Assembly (NCBI RefSeq): GCF_009755725.1
Contig: NZ_CP046619.1
Span: forward strand, 1,488,001 to 1,552,000
Reading direction: 5' to 3'
DNA: 64,000 nucleotides
DNA from: Diaminobutyricimonas sp. LJ205
GTDB lineage: Bacteria > Actinomycetota > Actinomycetes > Actinomycetales > Microbacteriaceae
Under the pieces are notes generated by a model. It was not told the origin of the DNA. It worked only from the letters and a program-made list of their open reading frames with translations, and ran no database searches. Position 1 is the stretch's first letter, and each line of letters opens with the position of its first letter. Below are positions 1 to 9,429 of this stretch, one piece after another. The translations under genes and the position numbers were made by a program.

Positions 1-1107
1 TCGGCGACGGCCGTCGTGCAGCCGTACACGGTCGAGGCGCCGGCTGCGGTCGAGGTGGGCGTTCCGCAGTACGGCGCGAGCGCGATCGCCGCCGAGGGCT
101 TCGGCGTGCTGGCACATGGCGGAACCGAAGAGGCCGTGCCGATGGCGAGCATCACCAAGGTCATCACCTCGCTGGTCGTGCTGGAGAAGCATCCGCTCGC
201 CCTCGGTGAGTCGGGGCCGAGCATCAAGACCACCGCCGAGGATGTGGCCACCTACAACGCCTACCTCGCCGTGAACGGCTCGGTGAAGTCCGTGCGGGCC
301 GGGCTCAGCTTCAGCCAGTACGAACTGCTGCAGTTGACCCTGATCGAGTCGGCGAACAACTACACCGAGACGCTGGTGAACTGGGCGTTCGGGTCGCAGG
401 ACGCTTTCCTGCAGAGCGCCCGGGAGTGGTTGGCCGCGAACGGGTTCACCTCGGTGACGATTGTCGATTCCACGGGCATTTCGCTTGAGAACACAGCGAC
501 GGCGAGCGATCTGATCACCCTGGCGCGGCTTGCGCTCGAGAATCCGCTCGTCGCCGAGATCACCTCGACCGCCGCGGTGCAGATGCACGACATCGGCGTG
601 CTGGAGAACAGCAACCCGTTGCTCGGCGAGGGCGGCGTGACCGGCCTGAAGACCGGCACCCTGCGCGCGTTCGGGCACAACCTGCTGTTCAGCGCGGTGC
701 ACACCGTTGGCGAAACGTCGATCACGCTGTACGGGGTTGTGCTGGGCGCGCCGGGCGAGTTCCGCCTTGAGCAGGATGTCGCCTACCTGCTGAGCACCGC
801 CACCGCCGGGTTCGCCGAAATCACTCTCGCCGAAGCCGGCGCGGTGATGGCGTCATACGAGACGGAGTGGGGGGCATCCGCACAGCTGGTGACCGCGCAT
901 CCCGAGTCCGTCGTCGTCTGGGGGAACACCCCGGTGTCAGTGCTGGTCAGCGGCCGACCGGTCAGCACCGGAACCGCGGGTGAAGAGGCCGGCACCGCCA
1001 CGTTTGTGGTCGGCGACCGCTCGATCGAGATTCCGTTGGTGCTGGATTCGGATGTCTCGGACCCGGGCGCCTGGTGGCGACTGACCAACCCGGTCGCGCT
1101 GCTCTAG
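1..1107 (+). CDS. D-alanyl-D-alanine carboxypeptidase (PBP-type), 5' partial
   Basis: Penicillin-binding D,D-carboxypeptidase that trims peptidoglycan stem peptides outside the membrane. The frame is open from base 1, so the N-terminus (signal or membrane anchor) lies outside the window. All three serine D,D-peptidase motifs are present. Counting from the GTG at 16, these are SITK at about residues 45-48, SAN at 112-114 and KTG at 212-214. The order and spacing fit the peptidase S11 family. The last roughly 100 residues form a beta-rich tail. The GTG at 16 is only an in-frame codon, not a proposed start. Family call is firm; the substrate is inferred. Confidence 0.88.
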   Translation, partial: SATAVVQPYTVEAPAAVEVGVPQYGASAIAAEGFGVLAHGGTEEAVPMASITKVITSLVVLEKHPLALGESGPSIKTTAEDVATYNAYLAVNGSVKSVRAGLSFSQYELLQLTLIESANNYTETLVNWAFGSQDAFLQSAREWLAANGFTSVTIVDSTGISLENTATASDLITLARLALENPLVAEITSTAAVQMHDIGVLENSNPLLGEGGVTGLKTGTLRAFGHNLLFSAVHTVGETSITLYGVVLGAPGEFRLEQDVAYLLSTATAGFAEITLAEAGAVMASYETEWGASAQLVTAHPESVVVWGNTPVSVLVSGRPVSTGTAGEEAGTATFVVGDRSIEIPLVLDSDVSDPGAWWRLTNPVALL

Positions 1108-1150
1108 ACGTTCAGTGTTCAACTGATCGGCTGCGCCAGCAGGAGCGAAT

Positions 1151-1939
1151 TCAGGGCCTGCGCTCCACGAAACAGGTGCTGGCGGAATCAGGATGTCCAT
1201 CGACTGTCGAGTAGAACGCTGTCACCTCGAACCACTGTTCCAGTTGGGAGTCCCAGCCCCAGAAACGGTTCAGCACCCGAACGGTGATCGGCTCGAATCC
1301 GACGGAGACAGCGGTGCTGACGGTGGTCAGGTGATTCCCGTCCGGGTCGGCCCAGGGAGCTGGTGTGAAATACGTCGAATCGGCGATGTTGCTGTGATAC
1401 GCACTCCTCCACACTGTCTCCCAGAGTTGCGTCCGCGGGCTCAGTGTTTCGATGCTCGCCGCCCACAGGATGTGTCCGCTGAGCGGAACGTTGATGGGTG
1501 CGTTGATGATCACCGTGTCGAAAGCGCAGAGCAGTCGGTTTGGCTGTTGGTATGTGATCACTGACTGCTCCTGAGTGGGGAGCACATCGGGCGAGTGCAT
1601 GCCTGGCAGCTCATCCGGAGCAGGTAACGGGTCTGTGAACCCCTCGGTTGCGCCCTCCAAGCCACTCTCAGGCTGGTCGCCGAGGCCCTCGGAATCGGAG
1701 TAGCCGAGACCTCCCGACTCGACGGAGTCGTCAGGGCTCGCGGGCTCGTCCGTGGCGCTCGATGGCGTGTCATCCGAAGGATCGGAAGTCTGCGACGGGT
1801 TGTCGGACGGGGGAGCCTCGGATGCGGGCGGTTGCCCGGTGCCCGTTTGGTCGGCTGGCGCCGTGGTCGAACATGCTGTGAGCAGCAGCAACGGGATGGC
1901 GATGACGGCGGCGGGGAACGGTGCCCGTGCGACGTTCAT
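1151..1939 (-). CDS. Putative lipoprotein of unknown function
   Basis: 262 residues. The N-terminus is a lipoprotein signal peptide: a hydrophobic core followed by the lipobox LLTAC, so the protein should be anchored outside the membrane. A Ser/Pro/Thr/Asp/Glu-rich low-complexity linker (about residues 30-110) follows. The C-terminal domain has two Cys and several Trp and is not recognised. The ATG at 1939 is chosen because it opens directly onto the signal peptide and has GAAGG just upstream. The frame stays open further upstream, but that extension lacks a signal peptide. Function unknown. Confidence 0.7.
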   Translation of the reverse strand: MNVARAPFPAAVIAIPLLLLTACSTTAPADQTGTGQPPASEAPPSDNPSQTSDPSDDTPSSATDEPASPDDSVESGGLGYSDSEGLGDQPESGLEGATEGFTDPLPAPDELPGMHSPDVLPTQEQSVITYQQPNRLLCAFDTVIINAPINVPLSGHILWAASIETLSPRTQLWETVWRSAYHSNIADSTYFTPAPWADPDGNHLTTVSTAVSVGFEPITVRVLNRFWGWDSQLEQWFEVTAFYSTVDGHPDSASTCFVERRP

Positions 1940-2184
1940 GGGCGGCCTTCGGCGGAGGCGCGGGCCGTTCACTCGACCCGTTGCCGGGTTCGATGTGGTG
2001 CGCCCGCCCGTCTCCGACGGGCTACCGGGTGGCTGCCTCGCGCGAGCTTGCCGCGTCGAGTGAGACGACCGCAGCAGCGGGCTGTGCATCGCAGATACGA
2101 CGTATTCCCGGCGAGCGTAAACCGACAGCTTTTCGCGTGTCAATAGGTGAACCGGATTCTTCTGGGGCGGCTGGTTCTGACGGC

Positions 2185-2970
2185 TCAATCGTCGTCGAGT
2201 CGGACCGATCCCGCATCGGGCCGTTTCGCCAGCACGTTGTCGCCCGAGGATTGGTGGCGTATGCGGCGGATCACCCATGGCACCAGGTGCTCACGCGCCC
2301 AACCGAGGTCCTCGACGCGCGCCTGCCGCCAGGACGCGCGGGGCAACGGCTCGGGCGCGAAGGGTTCCAGGTTGTGCTCGACGCCGAGCGAATCGAGGAC
2401 CATGCGTGCGATCGTGTGGTGGCCGGTAGGCGAGAAGTGCAACCGGTCCGGCGCCCACATCCGCGGATCCTTCAGCTCTCGCAGCGCCCACATGTCGGCA
2501 ATGATTGCGTCATGCCGAAGCGCGATGGCGTGCAGGTTCTCGTTGTAGATCGCCACCTTGCCGCGGATCCGGCCGAGCACCGGTGTCATGCCTATATCTG
2601 GCCCGGTGAACAGTACGACCGTGGCGAGGTCCGACCTGAGGGTTTTGACGAGACCTTCAACGCGGCTGGCGACCTCGTCGGGGTCGGTACCGGGGCGAAT
2701 GATGTCGTTGCCGCCCGCGGACACGGTGATCAGATCGGGACGCAGCAGCAGCGCCGGTTTCACTTGCTGATCAATGACCTGCTGCAACAGCCGGCCCCGG
2801 ATGGCGAGGTTGGCGTACGCGAAATCGGGGGCTGTTTCGCCCAGGACCTCGGCGACTCGGTCTGCCCATCCGCGGTGGCCGCCGGGGCTCCGAGGCTCGG
2901 GGTCGCCGATGCCTTCGGTGAACGAATCGCCAATCGCGACATATCGCGACCAGGGGTGCTGCTGTGCCAT
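2185..2970 (-). CDS. SGNH/GDSL-family hydrolase
   Basis: 261 residues. Probable cytoplasmic esterase or lipase of the SGNH fold; no signal peptide is seen. Block I is AIGDSFTEG with the nucleophile Ser near residue 17. The block III Asn is in SAGGNDI, and the block V Asp/His pair is in DRLHFSPTGH. The length fits single-domain actinobacterial SGNH hydrolases. The ATG at 2970 sits immediately before the conserved first strand. A GGAGG lies almost against it, so a slightly different start is possible. The substrate cannot be deduced. Confidence 0.85.
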   Translation of the reverse strand: MAQQHPWSRYVAIGDSFTEGIGDPEPRSPGGHRGWADRVAEVLGETAPDFAYANLAIRGRLLQQVIDQQVKPALLLRPDLITVSAGGNDIIRPGTDPDEVASRVEGLVKTLRSDLATVVLFTGPDIGMTPVLGRIRGKVAIYNENLHAIALRHDAIIADMWALRELKDPRMWAPDRLHFSPTGHHTIARMVLDSLGVEHNLEPFAPEPLPRASWRQARVEDLGWAREHLVPWVIRRIRHQSSGDNVLAKRPDAGSVRLDDD

Positions 2971-3107
2971 CCCTCCAGCGTGCCATCCCGACGGCGCCTG
3001 AGCGACACGCCACGCAAGTTTCTTGCCCCCCGAACGGGGGAGTGCCATGCTGTGATGACACGGAGCCGACTCGGCGCCGCACACAATCGAACATGTAGGA
3101 GGACCTG

Positions 3108-3374
3108 ATGGGATTCTTCGGATTTTTGATTTTGGGCCTGATCGCGGGGGCAATCGCCAAGCTGATCCTCCCCGGCCGTCAGGGTGGCGGGTGGTTCATC
3201 ACCCTGCTTCTCGGAGTGGTCGGAGCCCTCCTCGGTGGTCTGATCGGCGGCCTGATCTTCGGCCGCGGGCTGACCGAGTTCTTCGACCTTGGAACCTGGC
3301 TGTTGGCGATCGCAGGCTCGATCATTGTGCTGCTCATTTACGGCATGATGACGCGCCGGAGCACCACGACCTGA
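3108..3374 (+). CDS. GlsB/YeaQ/YmgE-family stress-response membrane protein
   Basis: 88 residues with three hydrophobic segments and the Gly-rich pattern of the transglycosylase-associated protein family (GlsB/YeaQ/YmgE). An example is GxxxGAIAKLILPGRQGGG near the N-terminus. The family is associated with general and envelope stress; its molecular role is unclear. A strong AGGAGG lies about 8 bases before the ATG. The gene stands alone, divergent from the SGNH hydrolase, and is followed by an 11-bp-stem hairpin. Confidence 0.85.
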   Translation: MGFFGFLILGLIAGAIAKLILPGRQGGGWFITLLLGVVGALLGGLIGGLIFGRGLTEFFDLGTWLLAIAGSIIVLLIYGMMTRRSTTT

Positions 3375-3399
3375 GATTCCTCCCACTCTCCCTAAGCCC

Positions 3400-3432
3400 C
3401 TGCGGGTGTCGGCGCGAAGCTGACACCCGCAG
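3400..3432 (+). terminator. Hairpin after the GlsB-like gene
   Basis: Perfect 11-bp inverted repeat: CTGCGGGTGTC at 3400-3410 pairs with GACACCCGCAG at 3422-3432 across an 11-base loop. It lies 25 bases past the GlsB-like stop and before dinB. No long T-run follows, so it may be a weak terminator. Confidence 0.55.
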
Positions 3433-3488
3433 TGCTGTGTCGGGGCTCGGATCCCCGCGGTGTCAGTGGTCGCTGACAGAATTGCAGG

Positions 3489-4763
3489 GTGGGCAAGCAA
3501 GACGGATCGGGACGCCTGGTCACCGAGGGCCCGCTCGACGATCGCACGGCGACGATCATGCACGTCGACCTCGACGCCTTCTTCGCGTCGGTGGAGCTGC
3601 TCACTCGCCCGGAGTTGAAGGGCAAACCAGTCATCGTCGGGCATCGCGGGGCGCGGTCGGTCGTCACAGCCGCCACCTATGAGGCGCGGCGCTACGGGGT
3701 GAACTCGGCAATGCCGATGTCGATCGCGCTGCGCAAGTGCCCGCAGGCAATCGTGCTGGAACCGCACTTCGAGCGCTACACGCACTACTCGAAACAGGTG
3801 TTCGGCATCATCGAGCAGTTCACGCCGCTGGTGGAACCGCTGTCGATCGATGAGGCGTTCTTCGACGTGTCCGGGGCCCGCGCGCTATTCGGCGGTTCCT
3901 ACCAGATCGGCACCGAGTTGCGCCGGCGCGTGCACGCCGAGACCGGACTGGTCTGCTCAGTGGGAGCCGCGGCCACTAAGTATGTCGCCAAGCTCGCGTC
4001 GGGGCGGAGCAAGCCCAACGGGCTGCTCGTGATCCCGGCATCCGAAACCATCGACTTTCTTCATCCGCAACCGATCACGGCGCTCTGGGGAGTCGGCGGC
4101 AAGACCGCCGAGCACCTGACCCGGCTTGGCCTGCGAACCATCGGCGACCTGGCCACCACCCCGCTCGACTCGTTGCGCGCGGCGATCGGTGAGGCGGGCG
4201 CCCTCCGGCTGCACGAGCTGTCGTGGGGGCGGGACCCTCGGTCGGTCAGCACCGAGCGCGAGGAGAAGAGCGTCGGTCACGAGGTCACCTTCGAGTACGA
4301 CGTGACCGATGCTGATGTGATCCGCCGGGAGCTGTTGCGCCTCTCCGACCAGGTCGGCGTGCGGCTGCGGCGGCACGGGGTGCTTGCGCGCACGGTGTCG
4401 CTCAAGCTGCGCTTCGGTGACTTCACCACGATCACCCGGTCGAAGACGCTGGGCGAGCCCACCGATCTGGGCCGGCGGATCTACGAGGAGGCGCGGGCGC
4501 TGTACGAGGCGCTCGGCAAGCAGCGGGCGCGGATCCGTCTGGTCGGTGTCCGCGCCGAGCAGCTGGTCGGCGATGCCGGGATGCCGGGGCTGTGGGATCC
4601 CGACGAGGACTGGCGCGAGGCGGAGCACACCGTCGACGCGGTCAGCGAGCGGTTCGGTCTTGGCGCGCTGCGGCCGGCGTCGCTCGTGCGGCGGCCGGCG
4701 GACTCGAGCGGGTCGCGTCACTCGAGCGGTGACCCCTCGGCTAAACTCTCTTCGAGTGAGTGA
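3489..4763 (+). CDS. dinB: DNA polymerase IV (Y-family translesion polymerase)
   Basis: 424 residues. Error-prone DNA polymerase that copies past damaged bases. The catalytic palm is intact: MHVDLDAFFASVE (Asp27 and Asp29) and SIDEAF (Asp121, Glu122). Fingers, thumb with helix-hairpin-helix (GVGGKTAEHLTRLGL) and little-finger domains follow in order. The start is a GTG. No LexA box was seen upstream, unlike imuB and imuA here. The C-terminal 30 residues are Ser-rich and poorly conserved. The last codons overlap the start of the downstream helicase. Confidence 0.95.
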   Translation: MGKQDGSGRLVTEGPLDDRTATIMHVDLDAFFASVELLTRPELKGKPVIVGHRGARSVVTAATYEARRYGVNSAMPMSIALRKCPQAIVLEPHFERYTHYSKQVFGIIEQFTPLVEPLSIDEAFFDVSGARALFGGSYQIGTELRRRVHAETGLVCSVGAAATKYVAKLASGRSKPNGLLVIPASETIDFLHPQPITALWGVGGKTAEHLTRLGLRTIGDLATTPLDSLRAAIGEAGALRLHELSWGRDPRSVSTEREEKSVGHEVTFEYDVTDADVIRRELLRLSDQVGVRLRRHGVLARTVSLKLRFGDFTTITRSKTLGEPTDLGRRIYEEARALYEALGKQRARIRLVGVRAEQLVGDAGMPGLWDPDEDWREAEHTVDAVSERFGLGALRPASLVRRPADSSGSRHSSGDPSAKLSSSE

Positions 4764-6558
4764 TCCAATTCAGCAGCAGCACCCGGTCGGGAACTTCGCC
4801 GCAGAACATCTCTCACCAAGCTTCCCCGGACGCGCCCCGTGGGGCACCGCGAGCAAGCTCCGCGCCTGGCAGGCAGAGGCTCTCGACGAGTACTTCTTGC
4901 GCGAGCCGAAGGACTTCCTCGCCGCCGCTACGCCGGGCGCAGGCAAGACCACATTCGCGCTGCGTCTCGCCACCGAACTGCTCAGCCGCAAGGTCATCGA
5001 CCGGATCACCGTGGTCGCTCCGACCGAGCACCTCAAGAAGCAGTGGGCCGACGCCGCACATCGGGTCGGCATCCGGCTCGACCCACGCTTCAAGAACAGT
5101 CAGGGCTGGCACAGTCGGCAGTATCACGGCGTCGCCGTCACCTACGCCCAGGTCGCCGTGCGGGCCGGACTGCACAAGCAGTTGACCGAATCCGGGCGCA
5201 CCCTGGTGATCCTCGACGAGGTGCACCACGGCGGCGATGCGCTCAGCTGGGGCGACGCCATCCGCGAGGCCTTCGAACCGGCGACACGCCGCCTGTCGCT
5301 CACTGGGACGCCCTTCCGCTCGGATACCGCACCGATCCCGTTCGTCCGCTACCTGCGCGACGAGAAGGGCATCCGCACGTCCCAGACCGACTACAACTAC
5401 GGTTACGGGCGGGCGCTGGCCGATGGCGTCGTGCGTCCGGTGCTGTTCATGGCCTACGCCGGCACCATGCGCTGGCGCACCAAGATGGGCGACGAGATGG
5501 CCGCCCGGCTCGGCGAGGGCGACACCAAGGATGTCACCTCCCAGGCCTGGCGCACCGCCCTCGACCCCGAGGGTGACTGGATCCCGCAGGTGCTGCGCGC
5601 CGCGAACGTGCGGCTGAGCGAGGTCCGGCAGACGGTCCCGGATGCCGGTGGCCTGGTCATCGCGACCGACCACTTCTCCGCGAAGGCGTACGCCTCGATC
5701 CTGAAGGACATCACCGGGACGATGCCCACCGTCGTCCTCAGCGACGACAAGGAGGCCAGCGACCGGATCGACGAGTTCTCCGCCGGCACCGACCGGTGGA
5801 TGGTCGCCGTCCGGATGGTCTCCGAGGGCGTCGACGTGCCGCGGCTCGCCGTCGGCGTCTACGCGACAAGCGCGTCAACTCCGCTGTTCTTCGCCCAGGT
5901 GATCGGTCGCTTCGTGCGCACCCGCCGCCGCGGCGAAACCGCGACCGTGTTCCTGCCCAGCGTGCCGAACCTGCTGGAGCTGGCCTCCAAGCTGGAGCTG
6001 GAACGCGACCACGCCCTGGACCGGGAATCGCCCGAGGACGGCGACTTCTACAATCCCGAAGACGCGATGGTCGCCGCGGCGAACCGTGAGGACAAGGCCT
6101 CCTCGACGCTCGAGGACGAGTTCACCTGGCAGGCCCTCGAATCCGACGCGCAATTCGACAAGGTCATGTTCAACGGCGACGAGTTCGGGCAGCTGGTTGA
6201 ACCCGAGACACCGGAGGAGTTTGAGTTCCTCGGGCTTCCCGGTCTGTTGGAGCCTGAACAGGTGAGCGAACTGCTGAAGCAGCGGCACGCTCGCCAGTCC
6301 CGCCGCGTCGAGGACCGCCGCCGCACCCTGCCGCCCGAAGAGGCTCCGCCGCCGCCGCTGTACCGCACCCTCAAGGAGCAGCGCAGCCTGCTCAACAGCC
6401 TGGTCGGCATCTGGTCGAAGAATTCCGGACAACCGCACGGGATGATTCACGCCGAAGCCCGGCGGATCTGCGGCGGCCCCGCAGTGCAGCAGGCCAGTGT
6501 GACCCAGCTTCAGGCGCGGATCGACCTGCTGCGCAAGTGGATGGCACGCGGCGTCTAG
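4756..6558 (+). CDS. SF2 DEAD/DEAH-box helicase
   Basis: 600 residues. ATP-dependent superfamily 2 helicase related to the actinobacterial Ssl2/XPB-like group. Walker A is ATPGAGKTT near residues 58-66, motif II is DEVHH near 155, motif III is LTGTPFRS, and motif VI is QVIGRFVRTRR. A charged C-terminal region of about 200 residues follows. The GTG at 4756 is chosen because it overlaps the dinB stop by 8 bases, implying translational coupling. The frame runs further upstream inside dinB, but that part is a shadow. Its partnership with polymerase IV is inferred only from position. Confidence 0.9.
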   Translation: MSDPIQQQHPVGNFAAEHLSPSFPGRAPWGTASKLRAWQAEALDEYFLREPKDFLAAATPGAGKTTFALRLATELLSRKVIDRITVVAPTEHLKKQWADAAHRVGIRLDPRFKNSQGWHSRQYHGVAVTYAQVAVRAGLHKQLTESGRTLVILDEVHHGGDALSWGDAIREAFEPATRRLSLTGTPFRSDTAPIPFVRYLRDEKGIRTSQTDYNYGYGRALADGVVRPVLFMAYAGTMRWRTKMGDEMAARLGEGDTKDVTSQAWRTALDPEGDWIPQVLRAANVRLSEVRQTVPDAGGLVIATDHFSAKAYASILKDITGTMPTVVLSDDKEASDRIDEFSAGTDRWMVAVRMVSEGVDVPRLAVGVYATSASTPLFFAQVIGRFVRTRRRGETATVFLPSVPNLLELASKLELERDHALDRESPEDGDFYNPEDAMVAAANREDKASSTLEDEFTWQALESDAQFDKVMFNGDEFGQLVEPETPEEFEFLGLPGLLEPEQVSELLKQRHARQSRRVEDRRRTLPPEEAPPPPLYRTLKEQRSLLNSLVGIWSKNSGQPHGMIHAEARRICGGPAVQQASVTQLQARIDLLRKWMARGV

Positions 6559-7700
6559 CCCTTGCCCGACGGCGCACGGGTGGCTCCAGTGGATGACCGG
6601 TCACGGTCGTCGCGGTTGCCTTTCTCGTCATCGGTGTAGTCGTGTCCCTCATGCGCCTTGCGAAGCTCACGACCCTTGAGCACATCCTCGGCCCGTTTCT
6701 CAGCCGCCTTGTCGCTGCGCTTGGTGTCGCGCGGCGGCAGCTGCACCGTTTCTTCAGCGGCGATTCCGGCCTGCAACTCGCGGCCGCGTTCCAGCTCCGA
6801 GTCGAGCTCCGCGCCGAACAGCAGGGCCAGGTTCGAGATCCACATCCACAGCAGGAAGATGATCACTCCCGCCAGCGATCCGTACGTGTTGCTGTAACTG
6901 CTGAAGTTCGTCACGTAGAAGCCGAAGCCGACCGAGACCAGCGCCCACACGACAAGCGCCACGAACGCGCCGATACTCATCCACCGGAACTTCGGCTGCT
7001 TGATGTTGGGTGCTGCGTAGTACAGCAGTGCGACGAGGACGACCGCGATGGCGACGACGATGGGCCACTTCGCGACCTCCCAGATCACCAGAGTCGTCTC
7101 GCCGATGCCGATCGCATCGCCCACGGCCTGGGCTACCGGGCCGCTCAGCACCAGCAACACGGCCGCGATGGTGAGCAGCACGACCGTGATGACAGTGATC
7201 AGAATCTGCAACGGCCGGAGCTTGAGGAATCCGCGACCCTCCTCGATGGAGTACATCCGGTTCATCGCCCGACTGAACGCGCCGACATAACCGGACGCCG
7301 ACCAGAGCGCGCCGATCAGACCGGTGAAGAAGGCGAGACCGGCCGCGGGGGATCTGGTGAGGTCCTCGATCGGCTCTCGGATGGTGTCGACCAGATCGGG
7401 CGGCATGAATCCGCCAGCGATGTCGAGTAGACCATCAACGGTGTCCTCGGCCTGTCCGAAGATTCCGAGCAGCGAGACGATTGCGAGCAGTGCTGGGAAC
7501 ATCGCCAGCACCGCGTAGTACGTCAGCGCCGCCGCGAGGTCGGTGCACTGATCGGCGCTGAACTCGCGGAGCGTCTTCTTGAACACGTACCCCCATGAGG
7601 GTTTCGTGATCTCGGTCAGCTGGTCCGGTTTACGGTCATCGTCGGGGTGTGGCGCCGTAGCCTCTCGCTCGCTGGCGCTGTCGGTTGCCTGCTCAGCCAC
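6555..7700 (-). CDS. YihY/BrkB-family inner-membrane protein
   Basis: 381 residues. Integral membrane protein of the YihY/BrkB (former 'RNase BN') family with six predicted membrane segments between about residues 60 and 305. Conserved stretches include AAALTYYAVLAMFPALLA and NTYGSLAGVIIFLLWMW. A long charged tail, rich in Lys/Arg/Asp/Glu, follows. The family has no settled function; transport or envelope roles are proposed. It overlaps the DUF3618 gene by 8 bases upstream, and its stop overlaps that of the convergent helicase gene. A second, shorter family member is at 32153-33061. Confidence 0.88.
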   Translation of the reverse strand: MAEQATDSASEREATAPHPDDDRKPDQLTEITKPSWGYVFKKTLREFSADQCTDLAAALTYYAVLAMFPALLAIVSLLGIFGQAEDTVDGLLDIAGGFMPPDLVDTIREPIEDLTRSPAAGLAFFTGLIGALWSASGYVGAFSRAMNRMYSIEEGRGFLKLRPLQILITVITVVLLTIAAVLLVLSGPVAQAVGDAIGIGETTLVIWEVAKWPIVVAIAVVLVALLYYAAPNIKQPKFRWMSIGAFVALVVWALVSVGFGFYVTNFSSYSNTYGSLAGVIIFLLWMWISNLALLFGAELDSELERGRELQAGIAAEETVQLPPRDTKRSDKAAEKRAEDVLKGRELRKAHEGHDYTDDEKGNRDDRDRSSTGATRAPSGKG

Positions 7701-7956
7701 GATGCATCCTTTCTCGAATCACGGCAGAGATCACGAAAACGCCGACCGATCCGGCGACGATGGCAAACAGCACGTACGCGCGCGGGGTAGCCCGCACATC
7801 GCGGCGAATACTGGCCCAGACCCGGAGACCGTGCGTTTTGAAGTCGAGTCGGCCCCGGATCGTTTCGATGGTGTCTTCGAGTTCTTCGCGGGTCTTGGAG
7901 ATCCGCAGCTTGGTCTCGTTCTTGCCCACATGGTGAGTTGCCGGCTCGGCGTTCAT
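7693..7956 (-). CDS. DUF3618-family small membrane protein
   Basis: 87 residues. The N-terminal half carries the family signature ISKTREELEDTIETIRGRLD, an amphipathic, probably coiled-coil helix. A single membrane helix follows at about residues 62-80. It forms a two-gene unit with the BrkB-family gene, whose start it overlaps by 8 bases. DUF3618 proteins often sit in phage-holin or envelope-stress clusters; the function is unknown. Confidence 0.8.
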   Translation of the reverse strand: MNAEPATHHVGKNETKLRISKTREELEDTIETIRGRLDFKTHGLRVWASIRRDVRATPRAYVLFAIVAGSVGVFVISAVIRERMHRG

Positions 7957-8003
7957 GGTTCCTCCGCCCTGAGGAACCTACGGTACGACCGCCGCGCGAG
8001 ATT

Positions 8004-8489
8004 TCAACCCTTGCGGTTCTGGGAGCGTCGCTGAACCCTTCGTCGATCGTCCTCGTGGGCGGCGCGGAGCAAATCGGCGACCGTCACCAGCGTGCGCGCG
8101 CCTGGATTCACGACGGCGACCCAGCCGAGTGACCCGTACACCGGGTGCGGCATGATCAGGTCGGCCTCGCCGAAGTCCCGACCCGACCGGTCGCCAGCGC
8201 CGAAGTCGCGCGGGGTTACGCCGGTGAGCTCGGTGAACCTGGCCGGTCCGACGTGGATGTTCAGCCGCCAGCGGTCATCCGGGTTGAGGTTCGACCGGTC
8301 GTCATCGGGGTAATCCTTCGTGACGATCGTCGCGTACGGCTGAACGTTCTGCGGGATGGTGCCGTCCGGGGAGTAGTAGAAGAAGTGGTCGCCCCAGGAG
8401 ATCTCCGGGAACTCGCTGCCGACCGCGGGCGCGAGTTCCACGACGCCCTCGAACGATCGAATCGTGTCGAGAATCTGGTCCATGCTCAT
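8004..8489 (-). CDS. DUF6194-like protein
   Basis: 161 residues, cytoplasmic. The sequence resembles the DUF6194 family of actinobacterial proteins: an N-terminal MDQILDTIRSFEGV helix, a WGDHFFYYSPDG strand, a TIVTKDYPDDD motif and a C-terminal PHPVYGSLGWVAVVNPG segment. The ATG at 8489 (MSMDQ) is chosen; the open frame upstream overlaps the HAD gene antigenically in another frame and is not credible. No catalytic residues can be named and the function is unknown. Confidence 0.65.
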   Translation of the reverse strand: MSMDQILDTIRSFEGVVELAPAVGSEFPEISWGDHFFYYSPDGTIPQNVQPYATIVTKDYPDDDRSNLNPDDRWRLNIHVGPARFTELTGVTPRDFGAGDRSGRDFGEADLIMPHPVYGSLGWVAVVNPGARTLVTVADLLRAAHEDDRRRVQRRSQNRKG

Positions 8490-8538
8490 GGTTCCAGTGT
8501 GAATCAGCAGCCGCGGATGCCGCCGAACCAACGCGAAG

Positions 8539-9405
8539 TCAGCCGAGCTGTTCGGCCCAGTGCCGCAGGAACAATGCGCCGGCGTCGTCGTGGATGGCGT
8601 CCCCGAAGGTGCGCACCTGGTAGGCCTTGTCTGGCACGCCGTCCTTCGGCCGCACATCGACGTGGACGACCTCGAAGCCGGCGTCGTGCAGGTAATCGGC
8701 CATCGCATAGTCGGTGCGCGAGTCGCCGACCGTGCGCCACACGTGCGGCAGCTCGCCGGTGTTTCGCAGCTCGGTGAGGGCACGATCCGCGCCGAGGTCC
8801 TTACCGAGGCGCACGGACTCGATGTCGGTGGAGATGATGGTCGGGTCGATCCGGTAGGGGCTTAGGCCCGAGGCATCCTTCACCTCACGCTCACCCCACA
8901 CCCCACCGATGCCATGCTCGCTGAACAGGGCGAAGGCGTCCTCGTTGAACTTCTCCTGTGCTGCAAGGTACTCCTCGCTGCCGACATCGGTGCGCTGCTC
9001 GACCGAGACCATCGCACGCTTGGTGTGATCGAAGAACATCAGGTCGGCGTACTTCTCGTCGACGAGCTTCTCGATGGCGGTTGCGTAGCTGGCGGGCAGC
9101 GCCACGGTCGGGTCGACGTACAGGTCGCCGACTCCTGCGGTGGTGATCGGGAACACCACAGCGCCCTTCTCGCAGACGCCGAGCACGCGGGCGCCGTCCT
9201 TGAGACCGCCGTCGATCAGCTGGCCGACCACCTGGTCGCGGATGAACGCGTCGGAGCGGCCGGTGTTGAAGACGATCGGCACGCCGGCGTTCGCGAGGGT
9301 GACGAGGTCGTCACTGATGCTCTGGATCGCAATCGTGCGACTGACCGGGCTGGCGATGGGGCCGTCGACGTCGAGCAGGAGACCGAGGGGCGGGGTAGAA
9401 CTCAC
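8539..9405 (-). CDS. HAD-superfamily hydrolase
   Basis: 288 residues. Probable phosphatase of the haloacid dehalogenase superfamily. Motif I is LLLDVDGPI with the nucleophile Asp near residue 12. Motif II Thr is in FNTGRSD, and the acidic motif IV is in VGDSRTDYAMAD near residue 230. The large insert between motifs II and III is typical of C2-capped (Cof-like) HADs. The substrate is unknown. It lies just upstream of the DUF6194-like gene on the same strand and may be co-transcribed with it. Confidence 0.82.
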   Translation of the reverse strand: MSSTPPLGLLLDVDGPIASPVSRTIAIQSISDDLVTLANAGVPIVFNTGRSDAFIRDQVVGQLIDGGLKDGARVLGVCEKGAVVFPITTAGVGDLYVDPTVALPASYATAIEKLVDEKYADLMFFDHTKRAMVSVEQRTDVGSEEYLAAQEKFNEDAFALFSEHGIGGVWGEREVKDASGLSPYRIDPTIISTDIESVRLGKDLGADRALTELRNTGELPHVWRTVGDSRTDYAMADYLHDAGFEVVHVDVRPKDGVPDKAYQVRTFGDAIHDDAGALFLRHWAEQLG

Positions 9406-9429
9406 CAGACAAGGCTATCGGCGCGCTGG

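Noticed and set aside
4384-4755. N-terminal extension of the SF2 helicase inside dinB
   Set aside because: Arg/Ser-rich shadow translation of dinB; the GTG at 4756 fits the family start.
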